Source of the DNA: Ancistrus triradiatus
Taxonomy: Eukaryota > Chordata > Actinopteri > Siluriformes > Loricariidae
Direction: 5' to 3'
DNA: 64,000 nt
Assembly (NCBI GenBank): GCA_025084515.1
Contig: JAJAGP010000368.1
Location: 372,001-436,000, forward strand
In this document: one piece after another, positions 45,438 to 57,320 of the stretch
How the letters are laid out: each line of letters opens with the position of its first letter
Numbering within the stretch: the first letter of the stretch is position 1
Made by a program: the position numbers and the translations under genes
Notes under the pieces: generated by a model
Database searches by the model: none
What the model was told of the DNA's origin: nothing
Seen by the model: the letters and a program-made list of their open reading frames with translations, nothing else

Positions 45438-46178
45438 CACTCATTGACCCAAAAAAAAAAAATAATTAAAAAAATAAAATAAAAAAACACGCACCCAGAC
45501 AGAAATGTCGGATTTCTCCAAAACTCAACATGCATTTACCTTTCAGGCAGATATATATAAATGATTACAGGTGTGGTCTGATTAAACTCTGGGTCTTGCC
45601 ACAAGAAAGCATTGCCATTGCCCTATAAAAAAGCTCTCAGAGGCTTTTGGGTAGTATACCTCTTGATGAGAGATTGTTGTCTCTCATCAAGCACTGAAAA
45701 AATGACCATCTAGGCCTTTTTGACCTAGCTGTTAGGAGGTGTTGGGAGCAGTGGTTTTGTAAGAGCATGCACACATGGCAAACAGGTAGAGACTATAGTT
45801 TGATTCACCGACAACAGTTTAGTTGTCCGACATCCAGACACAGGTGGCACCTTCACTACACACCCCCGTCTCTGCTCGGACCATTTCCAGGTGCTTAGCA
45901 GAAGGAAATTTGTTGTCACAGCACTCGATATGTGTCCTGCCATTGACGCCCAGCTACCATCACCTTTGTTTGCAGTTGTGTCATGAACAAGAAATCTGGA
46001 CCACTGTGGACTGGAGCCTTTTTACAGAGCAGTGGGGGAAGGATTTTAAGCCCTCTTGAGGCAAGATCCAGTGTCTAATTAGACCATACCTGTAATCATT
46101 TACATATCTGCCTGCAACATAACTTCATGCAGAGTTTGGCATTTCTATTTGGGTACTTAATTTTTTTGTCAATGAGTG
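45438..46178 (+). mobile_element. Tc1/mariner family M, internally deleted copy
   Basis: The inverted ends CACTCATTGACCCAAAA and TTTTTTTGTCAATGAGTG are flanked by TA (45436-45437, 46179-46180). The length is 741 bp. The plus-strand frame 45823-46059 retains the middle of a transposase (APSLHTPVSARTISRCLAEG, the linker after the helix-turn-helix, then WTTVDWSLFTEQ where the first catalytic Asp region would be). The rest of the DDE domain is deleted. Confidence 0.8.
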
Positions 46179-46920
46179 TAAGTATTTGTAAAAACTCTAT
46201 TTTCCAAATACCATAATAGGATTCGGATACATGCCTAACATAGTACAAATGTTTAGATATGATATAAGGACAGTGATATATTTAATGAAGGAAAACATGC
46301 TGAATAAGGAGAAAGAGAGACACAATTTGAAACACAGCAGAACTCCAGGCACAGCCTAGTTTACAATATAATAGATTTTTTTTTTCAGTAATGATAACCA
46401 TAAGGACTAGGCTTTAGGACACATCCCACAAACCTATGTGGCCATTACTACAAGGAGCTTTGTATGATATACAGTACCTCCAAGTCTGTTGAAGAGGAAG
46501 AAACAGAATGAGAAAATGTGTCAATAAGAGATTGTAAAAGAGACCTGCGGGTGTCAATGGGAAAGCGATTGACTTCAAGTCACAATTAGAGGCTGTCTGG
46601 CACAGTACCTCTCCTGCAGTTTCCTTGCCAGAGAGGCAGCTAACAATAGGGTTCTCTTCATCTGAGTAATGAATCAATGCATCAGACAATTTTACAATCA
46701 ATCATATGCCCTCTTCTTTCTAAAAGTATTTTCATAGCCTTTTGAGATTTAAATAATAAAAAACCCAGAAATGTTGGGATTTTGTCTCATGCCTCATTCA
46801 GTGTCAGTTTCAAATGACAGTTCCAGAGACCCCACTGAAAGAGAATGAAAGAAAATGAATAGACAAAAGACTGAATCACTGTGGTTGCACTAGTTCAGTC
46901 AACTGACAGTCACATGGATA
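46179..46920. other. unassigned DNA
   Basis: On the minus strand a 95-codon frame (46414-46701) contains acceptor- and donor-like motifs, but no family is recognised and coding status is unsupported. Confidence 0.3.
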
Positions 46921-46923
46921 TGG

Positions 46924-46924
<1 letters not shown>

Positions 46925-46980
<56 letters not shown>
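46925..46980. repeat. (TG)n microsatellite
   Basis: About 28 uninterrupted TG units. Confidence 0.95.
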
Positions 46981-46983
<3 letters not shown>

Positions 46984-47322
46984 ACTAAAAAGGAACACAT
47001 TTGAAACTGGAGCAATTGATGTGCCTTAAGCTGACCAATGTATCAGGCTTTATTTGGAGGTATTACCACCCCGTGTAACTTCCATGGTTATAGTTGTGCT
47101 ATATCTACTCAACTGTCCAATACAACTTCAGACTACAAGTCATTTGTAAAGGGAATACAACTATATATCAAAGAAATAGCATTCTCATTGAACTAGATGC
47201 AGCTAGAAGAGAAAATCATCCTCTGGGGCCTGAAGCTGCTGTTCTACCCAAACAAAGCCATGTGCTATCTTAAAGCTTCCTTTCTACTCACATACAGACT
47301 GTTGTTTGGTGCCTGATGAGAA
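46981..47322. other. unassigned DNA
   Basis: No feature was recognised. Confidence 0.4.
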
Positions 47323-47365
<43 letters not shown>

Positions 47366-47386
47366 TGTGTGTGTGAGAGAGAGATA
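47323..47386. repeat. (GT)n(GA)n microsatellite
   Basis: About 25 GT units with one AT interruption, then five GA units. Confidence 0.95.
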
Positions 47387-47847
47387 CAGGTTCTGTAGAT
47401 AAGATAGATTGTGTTTAATTTATAGCTATTCTGTCACGTCTAGATTAGTCAAATTAATGTCCATTCATATCCAATTCATTCATTTGGTCAAAAGTTTGTA
47501 GACCACCCTTCTACATTCCACCAGTCCACATAATGGACTGTAACTTCTGTCTGACCAATTTACCTGGCTTGAATTGAATACCCCAAGTTGCCTTCAGCCA
47601 TGAGACCAGTACCACACGATAACAGTTTGCCACTGTCAAAGCCTCCAGAACAACATGTGAACCAGATATGGAAAATTACACTGATCTGGACATATGAACT
47701 TTTTATGCATGCTTATCCTCATCTGATAACACAGCCAAAATTAAAAGACTATGTTCAAAATTCATTAATGCAATTAAATTCAATAAATGTTTTAATATTT
47801 ATACAAATTCCTACATGATACAGCAAGTTCAGCTTGAAATTAAATAG
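47387..47847. other. unassigned DNA
   Basis: The stretch near 47487 ('ggtcaaaagtttgtagacc') is reminiscent of a Tc1 terminus but has no partner. No gene was recognised. Confidence 0.3.
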
Positions 47848-48095
47848 CCTAAAGCAAATCTTTTGGCTTATTTGGCTTTTCAAAAGAAGGTTGCCGTTTT
47901 TGTTAAAAAAGAAAGGAATTTCCATGTTCCCACAAGGCAAGAAAGTCAGACCTTTCTATCACTCATAAAAAATCAGTAGCCTAAAGCAAATCTTTTGATT
48001 CTTTAGGTTCCCAGTAGAAAGTTGCAGTTTTTGTGAAAAACAGCAAAGAAAATGTCAGCTCTTTCTATTCTTGTGGGTTCATTTGGTCAAACTTG
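47848..48095. repeat. interspersed repeat family N, two tandem copies
   Basis: The block 'gcctaaagcaaatcttttgg' occurs at 47848 and again near 47980, each followed by 'aaaagttgc..tttttgt' type sequence and a 'cacaagg' or 'cttgtggg' motif. It is similar to 22755-22960. The tandem arrangement is a local duplication. Confidence 0.55.
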
Positions 48096-48470
48096 GCCCC
48101 CACACGCATGACATGAACTTTAAATGTGATGCTCTCAGCATTTGTATATATCTCCGTTATGTGTAATCTGCCCACATACATTTTGTAGTGGGATTGTGGT
48201 CTTTAAATTAATCCTCCCTACCTGGATTTAGCTATGTTCAAAATCCTCATCTTATTGGTCATGGAGGAGGAGAAGCCCACTTTTGAAAAAAAGACTGTTA
48301 TGGCTAAATGTAGTTACAATGCTGACTCATTTTAAATGCTTATTCTTAAAGTATCTGAAACAGCATCAGGTAAGAAAAAACATACTTTTTCAGTATATTG
48401 CTATTTACAAACAGCTAGGTCCTTATTCAAAGTTTCTTCAAGATTTATTAATTTTATTTCCTGTAGAGTA

Positions 48471-49604
48471 CATCCTCAAATCAGAAAAAGTTGGGACAGT
48501 ATGGAAAATGCATATAAAAAAAAGTGTTTTTACATTTACTTTAAACTTTTATTTAATTTCAATCAGTATGGACCCAAGATCTTTCATGTTTTGTCTGGTC
48601 AACTTTTTAAATATCATCCATTCTTGCATTTCAGGCCTGCAAAACATTCCAAAAGCTTTCAGTAGGTAAAGGTCAAGGGAGCAAGCCTAAACTGAACATC
48701 TCTGATCCCTCAGACGGCACTGCATCAAGAACCGCCATTAAACAACAGCCAATAAAACCACAAGGGCAAGGGATTACTTTATCAAACCTTTATCAAGCAC
48801 TACAATACGGAGTCAATACCATGTCCAGAAGCAGCGTGGACTTTTGAAGGCATCTGGGATGGACCATCACACAGAAACATGTATTGTGGTCAAATGAATC
48901 AGTATTACAGATCTTTTTTGGAAAAAAATGGATGGTGTGTGCTCCAAACTAAAGATGGAAAGGACCATTCAGACTATTATCAGCAACAAATCCAAAAGCC
49001 AGGGTCTGTCATGGTATGGGGTTGTGCCAGTGCCCTTGACAGCATTAATGCAGAAAAGTACAATAAGATCTTAGAGCAACATACGCTGCCTTAAAGGGAT
49101 GTCCATGCATTTTTCAACAAAACAATGCAAAACCACATGCTGCACACAATACAAAGGCATGGCTGTGGAACAAGAGGGTATGGGTACTGGACTGGCCTGC
49201 CTGCAGTCCTGACCTTTCCCCAATAGAGAATGTTTGAATAATTTTTAAATGAAAAATGGGACCATCACCATCCTGTACTGTTGTACATCTTAAGACATGT
49301 TTACAGGAAGAATGGGACAAAATAACACCTGAAACACTAAATCACTTGGCATTCTCTGTGACAAAACGTCATTTAAGTGTTGTGAAAAGGAATGGCAACA
49401 TTAAAAAGTGGTAAATGTTTAATGTCACAACCTTTTTTGAAATGCATGAATGTATGTTTATTAACAAATGAAATGAAGTTGACCAGACAAAACATGAAAT
49501 ATATTTGGGTTATACTGTCTGCAATTAGATAAAAGTGAATGTAAGAAACACTATGTTTTATATGAATTTTCCATACAGTCCCAATTTTTTCTGTTTTGGG
49601 GTTG
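48471..49604 (+). mobile_element. Tc1 family H, full-length but decayed
   Basis: The ends CATCCTCAAATCAGAAAAAG and CTGTTTTGGGGTTG are flanked by TA (48469-48470, 49605-49606). The length is 1134 bp. Plus-strand transposase blocks are visible: the hinge near 48670-48780 ('acaagggcaagggattact'), the first Asp near 48890 ('gtggtcaaatgaatcagta', Asp changed to Asn in this copy), the GSVMVWGCASA block at 49000-49030, and 'cctttccccaatagagaatg' for the third acidic residue at about 49215. Several stops are present, including one at 49094. The N-terminal helix-turn-helix is deleted. Confidence 0.85.
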
Positions 49605-50204
49605 TACTTTGATAAGGCCTTAAGTGTAGGTCATTTTAATATTCATTTTGAAAATGAGCCAGACCCACCTAAAATTGCATTTGAGTAAATTTTCAGAATG
49701 CATCCGTATACAGTAACTCAGAATGTGATGGAACCAACCCACTGCTGTAAATAGGCAATTTTGTAATCAAAATGATTACTCTGATTATTATCCCTTAGTA
49801 TACAAACTACCTGTAATTAATATCTGCCTACTGCCTCGTTATCCCACCCACTATTACATCTGCTACTTCAGCTGTGTTTATTAATAACCTACCAGACTTA
49901 ATGATTAAAACTCCTACGAAGCCCACCATGTAGCTGACCATGTAGCCCACCAATGAAAATGTTTGTTTAGCTCCACTCTAGATAAAGTTTATCCTACTAG
50001 GATGAAATGTTTTATGGAAATATGTTTGCATTTCCCCATAGAATATAAACATGACCTTACTAAAGCTAAAGCTGCATATTTTCCTCAGTAACATTATGGT
50101 TTGCTTAACAAACTGTATAACTGGGGGGTTTTTGGACCCAAATGCAGTGAGCTCCCAAAACAAGTAAAAATAAACAGGAAAATGTTAAGGTGTGTGTTGG
50201 GGAT

Positions 50205-50205
<1 letters not shown>
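49605..50205. other. unassigned DNA
   Basis: The segment at 50126-50150 ('gggtttttggacccaaatgc') resembles a motif often found beside fish retroelement LTRs, but no LTR could be delimited. Confidence 0.35.

Positions 50206-50236
<31 letters not shown>
50206..50236. repeat. (CA)n microsatellite
   Basis: About 15 CA units. Confidence 0.9.
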
Positions 50237-50238
<2 letters not shown>

Positions 50239-50762
50239 GGCGTGTAATGGAGAGGGGAGAATGAAAAGCCACCAACAGCGTTAAAAGCAATGTGTCAAGC
50301 ATGAGAAGAAAATTAAAGCAGTGAGTGGGACTGATGTCACCCAGCAAGGATGAACGTCAGAGAAGCGAGCTGCAGGACAGCACGTGTGCACCACGACTGA
50401 TGCTGAAGTGAAGGATGAGGCTGAATACAGCACCGCTTCCCTCAAAAAGTGAAAGTGCAAAGGGGATGATCAGCCCAATAAGGGAGGCAGTGGAGATGAG
50501 GGATAAGCGGGGGACTTGAGTCACGATGGTGATCAAGCCAAAGCCACCGAGAGTGACGAAAGAACTGCAACAGTTGGCGTGGGGAGCGAGCGGGGGGATC
50601 TTGCCCTACTCTTGTTCTCTAAGCCCTGGCAGATCACCTCCGCAAATACCCACCATACCCAGGCCACACCGGAGGGCAGCAACTCTCTCCCTCCTCCGGT
50701 TGGCTGGGCATGAAGTGCCGCAAAGCATTTTCCTGCTTAGACTCAGAATCCTGGAGTGACTC
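50237..50762. other. GC-rich unassigned sequence, possibly retroelement-derived
   Basis: Purine- and GC-rich with overlapping open frames at 50516-50713 and 50526-50759, of proline-rich composition at the end. The segment 50322-50345 resembles 36178-36205 upstream of the gypsy remnant, so an old LTR-retrotransposon leader or gag is possible. No zinc knuckle or capsid motif was seen. Confidence 0.3.
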
Positions 50763-51098
50763 TGTGCATTGGACTACTTAATGCCAATGTGCATATTCTA
50801 CATTTTATTTGAACTATGACTCCAAGACTTATTAGTTTAGATAATTTAGTTTCATTCTTACATTTATCATATACGCCGCCCAAGGTGGTTGGGTCGCTTT
50901 TTGAGTCTTGGTCCTCCCAAGGTTTTTTCCCTCATAACACTTAGGGAGTTTTTCCTTGCCACTGTTGCCCTAGGCTTGCTCAATTTGGGATTGGACGTAG
51001 ATACGGTAATAAGAGATAAACTAGAATTGTAAAGTTGCTTTGAGACAATGCTCCACTGTAAAAAGAGCTATATAAATGAATCTGACTTGACTTGACTC
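50763..51098 (+). mobile_element. LINE-tail family S, 3' part
   Basis: It matches 10650-10975: 'ctacttaatgccaatgtgc', 'cgccgcccaaggtggttgg', 'gagtcttggtcctcccaag', and the end 'tataaatgaatctgacttg' with TTGAC repeats. It is 5'-truncated. Confidence 0.75.
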
Positions 51099-51690
51099 CG
51101 GCCTCCTGACCGTACTTGGCCTACCTCCTAGGCGAGGCAGGTGTACCTCTTTCCCTTGTACTTTTTTCCTCTTTTAAAAAATGCTGGAGTCATGTGAGGT
51201 CTAGTTTGAGGCAAGAGTGTGACAGCAGCCGCCGCTTTAAGGCCGCCTCCTATAGATGGGGAAACAGGTGCGTCTCATTCTGATCAATTCGCCCCAGTAC
51301 GTTTACTGAGCCGATGCTGCCCTCTAGCATCTGAATGCGGGGCAGCTCGGATCCTAATAAGTAATAGACAAAGATAAGAACAATCTTCGTTTTTTTTTTT
51401 TTTTTTTTTACAGTCTCCAGACTAAATAGAAGCATTACAGAAATTGATTCAGGAATTCCACGTGACTGCAACAGTAATGATTTCATGAATTCATTGAATA
51501 ATGATAAGCTATGAATAAAATATTCAGTGGAAATCTCAGACCTTATCACAATATCCAACTAATCAGAATCCTGCTAGTTGCTACACCAGTGTAGGTGTCT
51601 GTTTTAATTAGCTGTAAATCACAACTAGAATTGTTTTACCCCATTTACTAATACCAATCTGTCTTCTCTGTTCATCTCATCGTCATGTTT
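51099..51690. other. unassigned DNA with a poly-T tract
   Basis: A run of about 19 T at 51391-51409. Nothing else was recognised. Confidence 0.4.
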
Positions 51691-51935
51691 ACTTGATCAG
51701 CATTAGACACTATAGATCACTATATTTTATTGAATAGGTTATAATAGGTTACAAATACCATAGATGTTAAAAGGACTGGCACTTCCTCAGTGTAGATCCT
51801 ACTTGGCCAAATGTGATCAGTTTGTTTATGTAAATAATTTATGCTCAAAGCTTACAAAATTGAAGTATGGTGACCAACAAGGATCAGTGTTGAACCCGTT
51901 ATAATTTTCACTATACATGCTACCGATAGGCTCAG
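51691..51935 (+). pseudogene. L2-like LINE reverse transcriptase fragment
   Basis: Conceptual translation gives three L2-clade RT landmarks in order. ALDTIDHYILLNRL at about 51702-51743 includes the catalytic-motif-A-like D..D region. CRSYLAKCDQFVYVN lies at about 51795-51840. A motif close to GVPQGSVLGP, here with several changes and a stop (QQGSVLNP then TAA), lies at about 51880-51905, followed by FSLYMLPIG. The YxDD motif and the endonuclease are absent. Directly downstream is a family S tail, which suggests the tails belong to this LINE clade. Confidence 0.65.
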
Positions 51936-52347
51936 TTTGACTGGAATTTGGAGCTGTCTCTGGTCTGCCTGCTCTGTTTTGCCCTTTGGACTAGTAACAA
52001 GCCAAGTTGGCGTGTCGTGTAGAGCTGGGTTGCCAGGCTGGTCTGGTCTTTGGTCCTCATGGCCCGGAGTTTTAGTCCCTGTTTAAGTCTAAGGACAGAG
52101 CTGGGGGTTTCACTCTCAAAGAGTTTTCTGGAAATGTTATGCAATTCTAGATCTTGGGGTGCTGTCTTCTTGTTGATGATTCATTCATTTGATTCTTCTT
52201 GACTGTGTTACCTTCTGGTTCTCCCCCTTCTAGCTATGTAGTTATAGTTATCAGATTCTCATGCTACACATGGCAGAACTGTGTTCTGTTTATAGACTGT
52301 GTTCGTAACATCTCTGACTACATATTCTGTTTTCTCTGTTGTTCATC
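51936..52347 (+). mobile_element. LINE-tail family S, 5' part
   Basis: It matches 40845-41160 ('gtctggtctgcctgctc', 'gacagagctgggggtttc') and 10440-10560 ('ctatgtagttatagtta', 'catgctacacatggca'). The copy passes into a 37-bp minisatellite at 52348. Confidence 0.65.
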
Positions 52348-52475
52348 TGGCACCAGTTCCAGTTCACAGATGGTGCTGTTCTTCTGGCACCATTTCCAGT
52401 TCTCAGATGGCGCTGTTCTTCTGGCCCCATTTCCAGTTCTCAGATGGAGCTGTTCTTCTGGCACCATTTCTAGCA
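52348..52475. repeat. 37-bp minisatellite
   Basis: Three complete 37-bp units start at 52348, 52385 and 52422 (TGGCACCATTTCCAGTTCTC...), with a fourth, broken one at 52459. Differences between units are one to three bases. It grew from within the LINE tail. Confidence 0.9.
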
Positions 52476-52592
52476 CATAGTTCGATAATTGTACCCATGA
52501 CAGATGAACCTTCAGTGAGTGCATTTATACTGGACAAAATCATGGCCAAAGACACTATTTTATTATCTTCATTCTTTTCTTTATTATATATA

Positions 52593-53891
52593 CAGAGGTG
52601 CTTGAAAGTTTGTGAACCCACATATTGTGATCATATTATGAAATATGATCTAAAACAAGTCTTTCACACAAGTCCTAAATGTAGATAAAGAGAACCCAGT
52701 TAAACAAATGAGACAAAAATATTATACTTGGTCATTTATTTATTGAGGAAAATGATCCAATATTACATATAAGTGAGTGGCAAAAGTATGTGAACCTTTG
52801 TTTTCAGTATCTGGTGTGACCCCCCCATGCAGCAATAACTACAACTAAACATTTCCTGCATCTGTTGATCAGTCCTGCACACCGGCTTGGAGGAATTTTA
52901 GCCCATTCCTCCATACAGAACAGCTTCAACTCTGGGATTTTGGTGGGTTTCCTCACATTAGCTGCTCATTTCAGGTCCTTCTACAACGTTTTGACTGGAT
53001 TAAGGTCAGGACTTTGACTTGGCCATTCCAAAACATTAACCATTCTTTCGTAGAACGACTTGTGAGCTTAGGGTTATTGACTTGCTGCATGACCCACCTT
53101 CTTTTGAGATTCAGTTCATGGACAGATGTGCTGACATTTTTCGACCTGGCCCAGATGCAGCAAAACAGGCCCAAACCATGATCCTACCACCACCATGTTT
53201 CACAGATGGGATAAGGTTCTTGTGCTGGAATGCAGTGTTTTCCTTTCTCCAAACATAACGCTTTGCTTTTAAACCAAAAAGTTCTATTTTGGTCTCTACC
53301 GTCCACAAAACATTCTTCCAATAGCCTTCTGGCTTGTCCACGTGATCTTTAGCAAACTGCAGACGAGCAGCAATGTTCTTTTTGGAGAGCAGTGGCTTTC
53401 TCCTTGCAACCATGCACACCATTGTTGTTCAGTGTTCTTCTGATGGTGGACTCCTGAACATTAACATTAGCCAATCTGAGAGAGGCCTTCAGTTGCTTAG
53501 AAGTTATCCTGGAGTCCTTTTGACCTCGCCAACTATTACAAGCCTTGCTCTTGGAGTGATCTTTGTTGGTCGATCACTCCTGGGGAGGGTAACAACACTC
53601 ACACCTGATTGTCATCCCACTGATTGAAAACACCTGACTCTAATTTCACCTTCAAATGAACTGCTAATCCTAGAGGTTCACATACTTTTGCCACTCACTA
53701 ATATGTAATATTGGATCATGACCCCCCAATAAGTAAATTACCAAGTATAATATTTTTTTTGTCTCATTTGTTTAACTGGGTTCTCTTTATCTACTTTTAG
53801 GATTAGTGTGAAAATCTGATAATGTTTTATGTCATATTTATGCAGAAATTTAGAAAATACTAAAGGGTTCACAAACTTTCAAGCACCACTG
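52593..53891 (-). mobile_element. Tc1 family A, both ends, N-terminal deletion
   Basis: The left end is CAGAGGTGCTTGAAAGTTTG after TA 52591-52592, and the right end is CAAGCACCACTG at 53891. The length is 1299 bp. The minus strand keeps the transposase from just after the hinge to the C-terminus. The frame 53111-53422 carries GRVARRKPLLSKKNIAARL and the first Asp region (VLWTVETKIELFG; Asp replaced by Val here). The frame 52971-53174 carries the block with the second and third acidic positions. The deletion at about 53595 removes the helix-turn-helix. Frameshifts separate the blocks. Confidence 0.85.
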
Positions 53892-54055
53892 TTTACTATT
53901 TTATTATATTCCTTATATATTATATTCTCCATTTTACTGTTTTCTCCATATTATTGTGTACTCGAATTATTATATTCTCTATTTAAATGATTCTGTCTAT
54001 TTAAACTATTATTATAAATGAATTATTTTGGTAATTTTATTTAATGCTTACATAT
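53892..54055. other. AT-rich DNA
   Basis: TATTATATTC-type low-complexity sequence. Confidence 0.5.
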
Positions 54056-54214
54056 AACATCTAGGCTGCCCTACAAGTCTCTTTTTGAGTTTTTGTCCTC
54101 ATATGTTTTCTTTCTCATCACATTTGTCGAGTTTTCTCCTTGACACTGCTGCCTTAGGTTTGCTCAGTTGGAGCTTTGTCAGGTTTGCTATATAAACAAA
54201 ACTAACGTTTGACT
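54056..54214 (+). mobile_element. LINE-tail family S, degenerate 3' end
   Basis: It matches 10755-10975 with many changes: 'tttttgagtttttgtcctc', 'cttgacactgctgcctta', 'ttgctatataaacaaaac', ending TTTGACTTT. Confidence 0.55.
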
Positions 54215-55283
54215 TTGGTCTATATTACTTGGATAAAAATCACACATACTATATTTTATGTAAAGTAGAAATAAAACACTGGACTTGTATTTCTAATTAA
54301 AATGTATAGTTTTAATAAGTCTATATTATGCTCCGTAACACAGAACCCACCCTCCATCTTGTAAATTCTAAAAGAGGGGTACAAGAAAGCTGGAAATTTG
54401 CAGGCGTTTTCAGTGTTTTCCCATGGGATTTACAGAAATTGAAGCTGTGTATAGAAAAATATTTTGGGCATTGTACAAGTACAGTCATGTTAGTCAATGT
54501 GGTTCTAATTAGAATGCACATTCTCTGTGACATGCCATGCCATCGCTTCTGTGTGTGTGTCCTCAAGCCTCAGAGCTTGATCCCTTGTAGTGTGGGTCGG
54601 AGAAAAACAGCCTGACAGGAAACTAGAAGTGGAACACAAAATTAGGTAGGTTTAAACTTTGAATATAATTTAAACAACATGTTGATTGGGCTAATTTGAT
54701 CTGCTGAAAAAAAAAGTTGAATTCCTCTCCACCTATCAAGTCCAATAAGCAGTGATTTAGTTCAGCTGGATTGGAAAATGAGGTGCTAAAGGTTTGTGAG
54801 GTATGTGGTTAGAGACTGCAGTACATTAGATTAGCAGTACATTAGAAAAATATAAGTATTTTTACACAGACCTCTTTTCAAGGAACAACCTGTAATTAAC
54901 AATGAACTGTTTAATCATTTCCTAACAAACTATATAATATACTTGTATTCATATTCAAGTCAAATAAGTACATCTTACAAAGAAATGACTCAGAACAATT
55001 ACAGTAACCCATGAATAAGCTACCTATTTTATAGTTGAAGTACTTAAGCAATAAGATATTTATCTATCTCTACACAAGATAGAATTAAAAATTTCAGTCT
55101 TTGCAAAAGGCTAAAAATATGTCACAGGGTCACCCCTGATTTAAGTTATAAGACCACAGACCCAGCAAACTGAGGCAAGGAGCACTGAAAGAGAACATCT
55201 GACAAGGTGGAACACACATATATATGAAAGAAACACAACTCCATAACTGACCGACAGACCGCACCACACCAGAGCCTAAAACA
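54215..55283. other. unassigned DNA
   Basis: About 1.1 kb with no recognised gene or repeat. The frames at 54321-54615 on both strands have no domain. Confidence 0.4.
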
Positions 55284-56537
55284 TCAGATTTTCACACAAA
55301 CCTTACCATCCAGAGAAGCTAATTACAAAAATGAGACACAAATATTATACTTTATCATTTATTTATTGAAGAAAAGTATCCCATATTACATATATGTGAG
55401 TGGCAACTGTATTTGAAACTTTGCTTTTAGTATCTGGCCAATGTGTGTTAATAACAGCAACTAAATGTTTCTGGTAACCTTTGATCATTCCTGCACATAG
55501 GCCTGGAGGAATTTTACCCCACTGCGCCATACAGAACAGCTTCTACTCTGGGATATTGTTGGATTTCCACACTGCTTCCACAACATTTTTATTGGATTAA
55601 GGTCAGGACTTTGACTTGGCACTTAGGGTCATTTTCTTGCTGCATGACCCACATTCTCTTCAAATTCAGTTCACAGACAGATGTTCTGACATTTTCCTTT
55701 AGAGTTTGGTGCTATATTTCATAATTCATTGTTCCATCAATGATGGCAAGCTGTTAGATTCAGCAAAATAAACCCAAACCATGATACTACCATCACTTTG
55801 TCTCAAAGATAGAATAAACTTCTTAAGCTGGAATGCAGGGTTTTTCTCCAGATGCAACACTTCTCACTTACACCAGAGATTTCTACTGTGGTCTCATCTG
55901 TCCACAATATATATTTTCCAATAGTCTTCTGGCTTGTCCAGATGCCACATGATGGGCAGTAATGTTCTTTTTGGAGAGCAGTGGCTTTCTCCTTGCAACT
56001 CTGCCATGCACACCATTATGGTTCAGTATTCTCCTGCAGGTGGACTCATGAACATTAACATTAGCAAATGTGAGCAAGGCCTTTAGAGGCTTTGAAGTTA
56101 CCCTGGGGTCCTTTGTGACCTTGAAGACTCTTACATGCCTTGCTTTTGAAGTGATCATTGATGGCTGACCACTTCTGTGTAGTGTTAACAGTGTTTTTGT
56201 CCCTTTGTACATGATCTGTCTGACTGTATTGGTGAAATCCAAATGCTCTAGAGATGCTTTTATAAACCTTTCCAGGCTGATGAGCACCAACAACTCTTTG
56301 TTTGAGGTCCTCAAAAATATCCTTTTTCGTGCCATGAATGATACACTTCCACAAATGTTGTAAAAGAACTCTATTCTTTAAATACAAGAATAGAGTGGCC
56401 ACTCGCACCTGATTGTCAACATCTAATTCCTTCCTGAAATTAAGTGCTAATCCTAGAGGTTCACAAACTTTTGCCTCTCACAGATATGTAATATTGGATT
56501 GTTTTCCTCGATAGCACACAAACTATCAAGCACCATG
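55284..56537 (-). mobile_element. Tc1 family A, nearly full length, decayed transposase
   Basis: From 'cagattttcacacaaacc' at the left to ATCAAGCACCATGG at the right. Neither terminal TA is convincing and the left terminal repeat is truncated. The minus-strand frame 55883-56335 gives 150 codons: the N-terminus is shifted, then VRQIMYKGTK, VTKDPRVTSKPLKALLTFA and NGVHGRVARRKPLLSKKN follow in frame. These are the helix-turn-helix exit and hinge of the transposase. The catalytic half (55300-55870) is present but broken by stops and shifts. Confidence 0.8.
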
Positions 56538-57013
56538 GCATGTATTTCTGTGTCTGTGTGTGTCCATACCTCTGGCTCCTCCCTCCATGGGTACACACTG
56601 ATGGTAGGCTTATGCCGTTTACACCTGGTAGTCTTAAAAGCAGCAGACTCTCTGGGCCTCAAATCTGACACATCAGACGCCACCCAAACCTTAACATGGG
56701 TAAGACCCACAGTTATTATGAACTGTAAATACCACTCATTACATTGCAATTACCACATAAAATACAAACCACTATCATTTTAAAGGTAAGCAACCATTAC
56801 CGCCTTCCTGAGCATAGTGATATAGACATTATTAAGCTTATATACAGAAGGCAAACAAAGTAAAATCTGTTATGTTGATTAAAAAATAACAGACTTCCAC
56901 CACAGACTAACCCACTGTCATGTCAACTGGCATGTTTCTGCGATATTTGTGCTTGTATTCGTTTCTTGTTTAGCAGTAAACACAAGTGTATTTTGCAGCT
57001 TTTCAGCTAGTAA
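56538..57013. other. unassigned DNA with a half-MITE motif
   Basis: The terminus-like GTTTACACCTGGTAG near 56619 matches the element at 3747, but no facing end was found. Confidence 0.35.
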
Positions 57014-57190
57014 TTTGGTTGGTGGTGTCTCAGTGGTTAAGGATCTGGATTACTAATCACAAGTTTGAGAGTTCAAATAGTGGCTTCACCAGGCTGCCAC
57101 ATGTCAAAGTCCTTAACTTTTGACTGTTTAGTTCAACTGCAAGTCACTCTGGATAACAGCATCTGCTTAATGCTGTAAATGTAAATACTT
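57014..57190 (+). repeat. tRNA SINE with V-SINE/L2-like tail
   Basis: The head is TTGGTGGTGTCTCAGTGGTT (A box) with GAGAGTTCAAATAG (B box). The tail is GTCACTCTGGATAACAGCAT then 'ctgcttaatgctgtaaatg'. It is the same family as 16833-17028, opposite strand. Confidence 0.8.
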
Positions 57191-57320
57191 CTCCAGTTTT
57201 TTTATCCAATATACCCAGTCTTGGTCTTTCAGGCAGTATGTGCTAGATATGTGTTGAGTACTTTGTGTGGCTTGTTAAAGGTATGTACATGTATGTTCCA
57301 CTTCGGTCATGAATGTGTTA

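Noticed and set aside
46414..46701. exon-like stretches on the minus strand with acceptor and donor motifs
   Set aside because: More than one frame looks plausible and none matches a known family. Splice-like motifs are expected by chance at this length.
50516..50759. proline-rich overlapping frames as a host gene
   Set aside because: No start context or domain. Weak similarity to sequence upstream of the gypsy remnant suggests old retroelement DNA.
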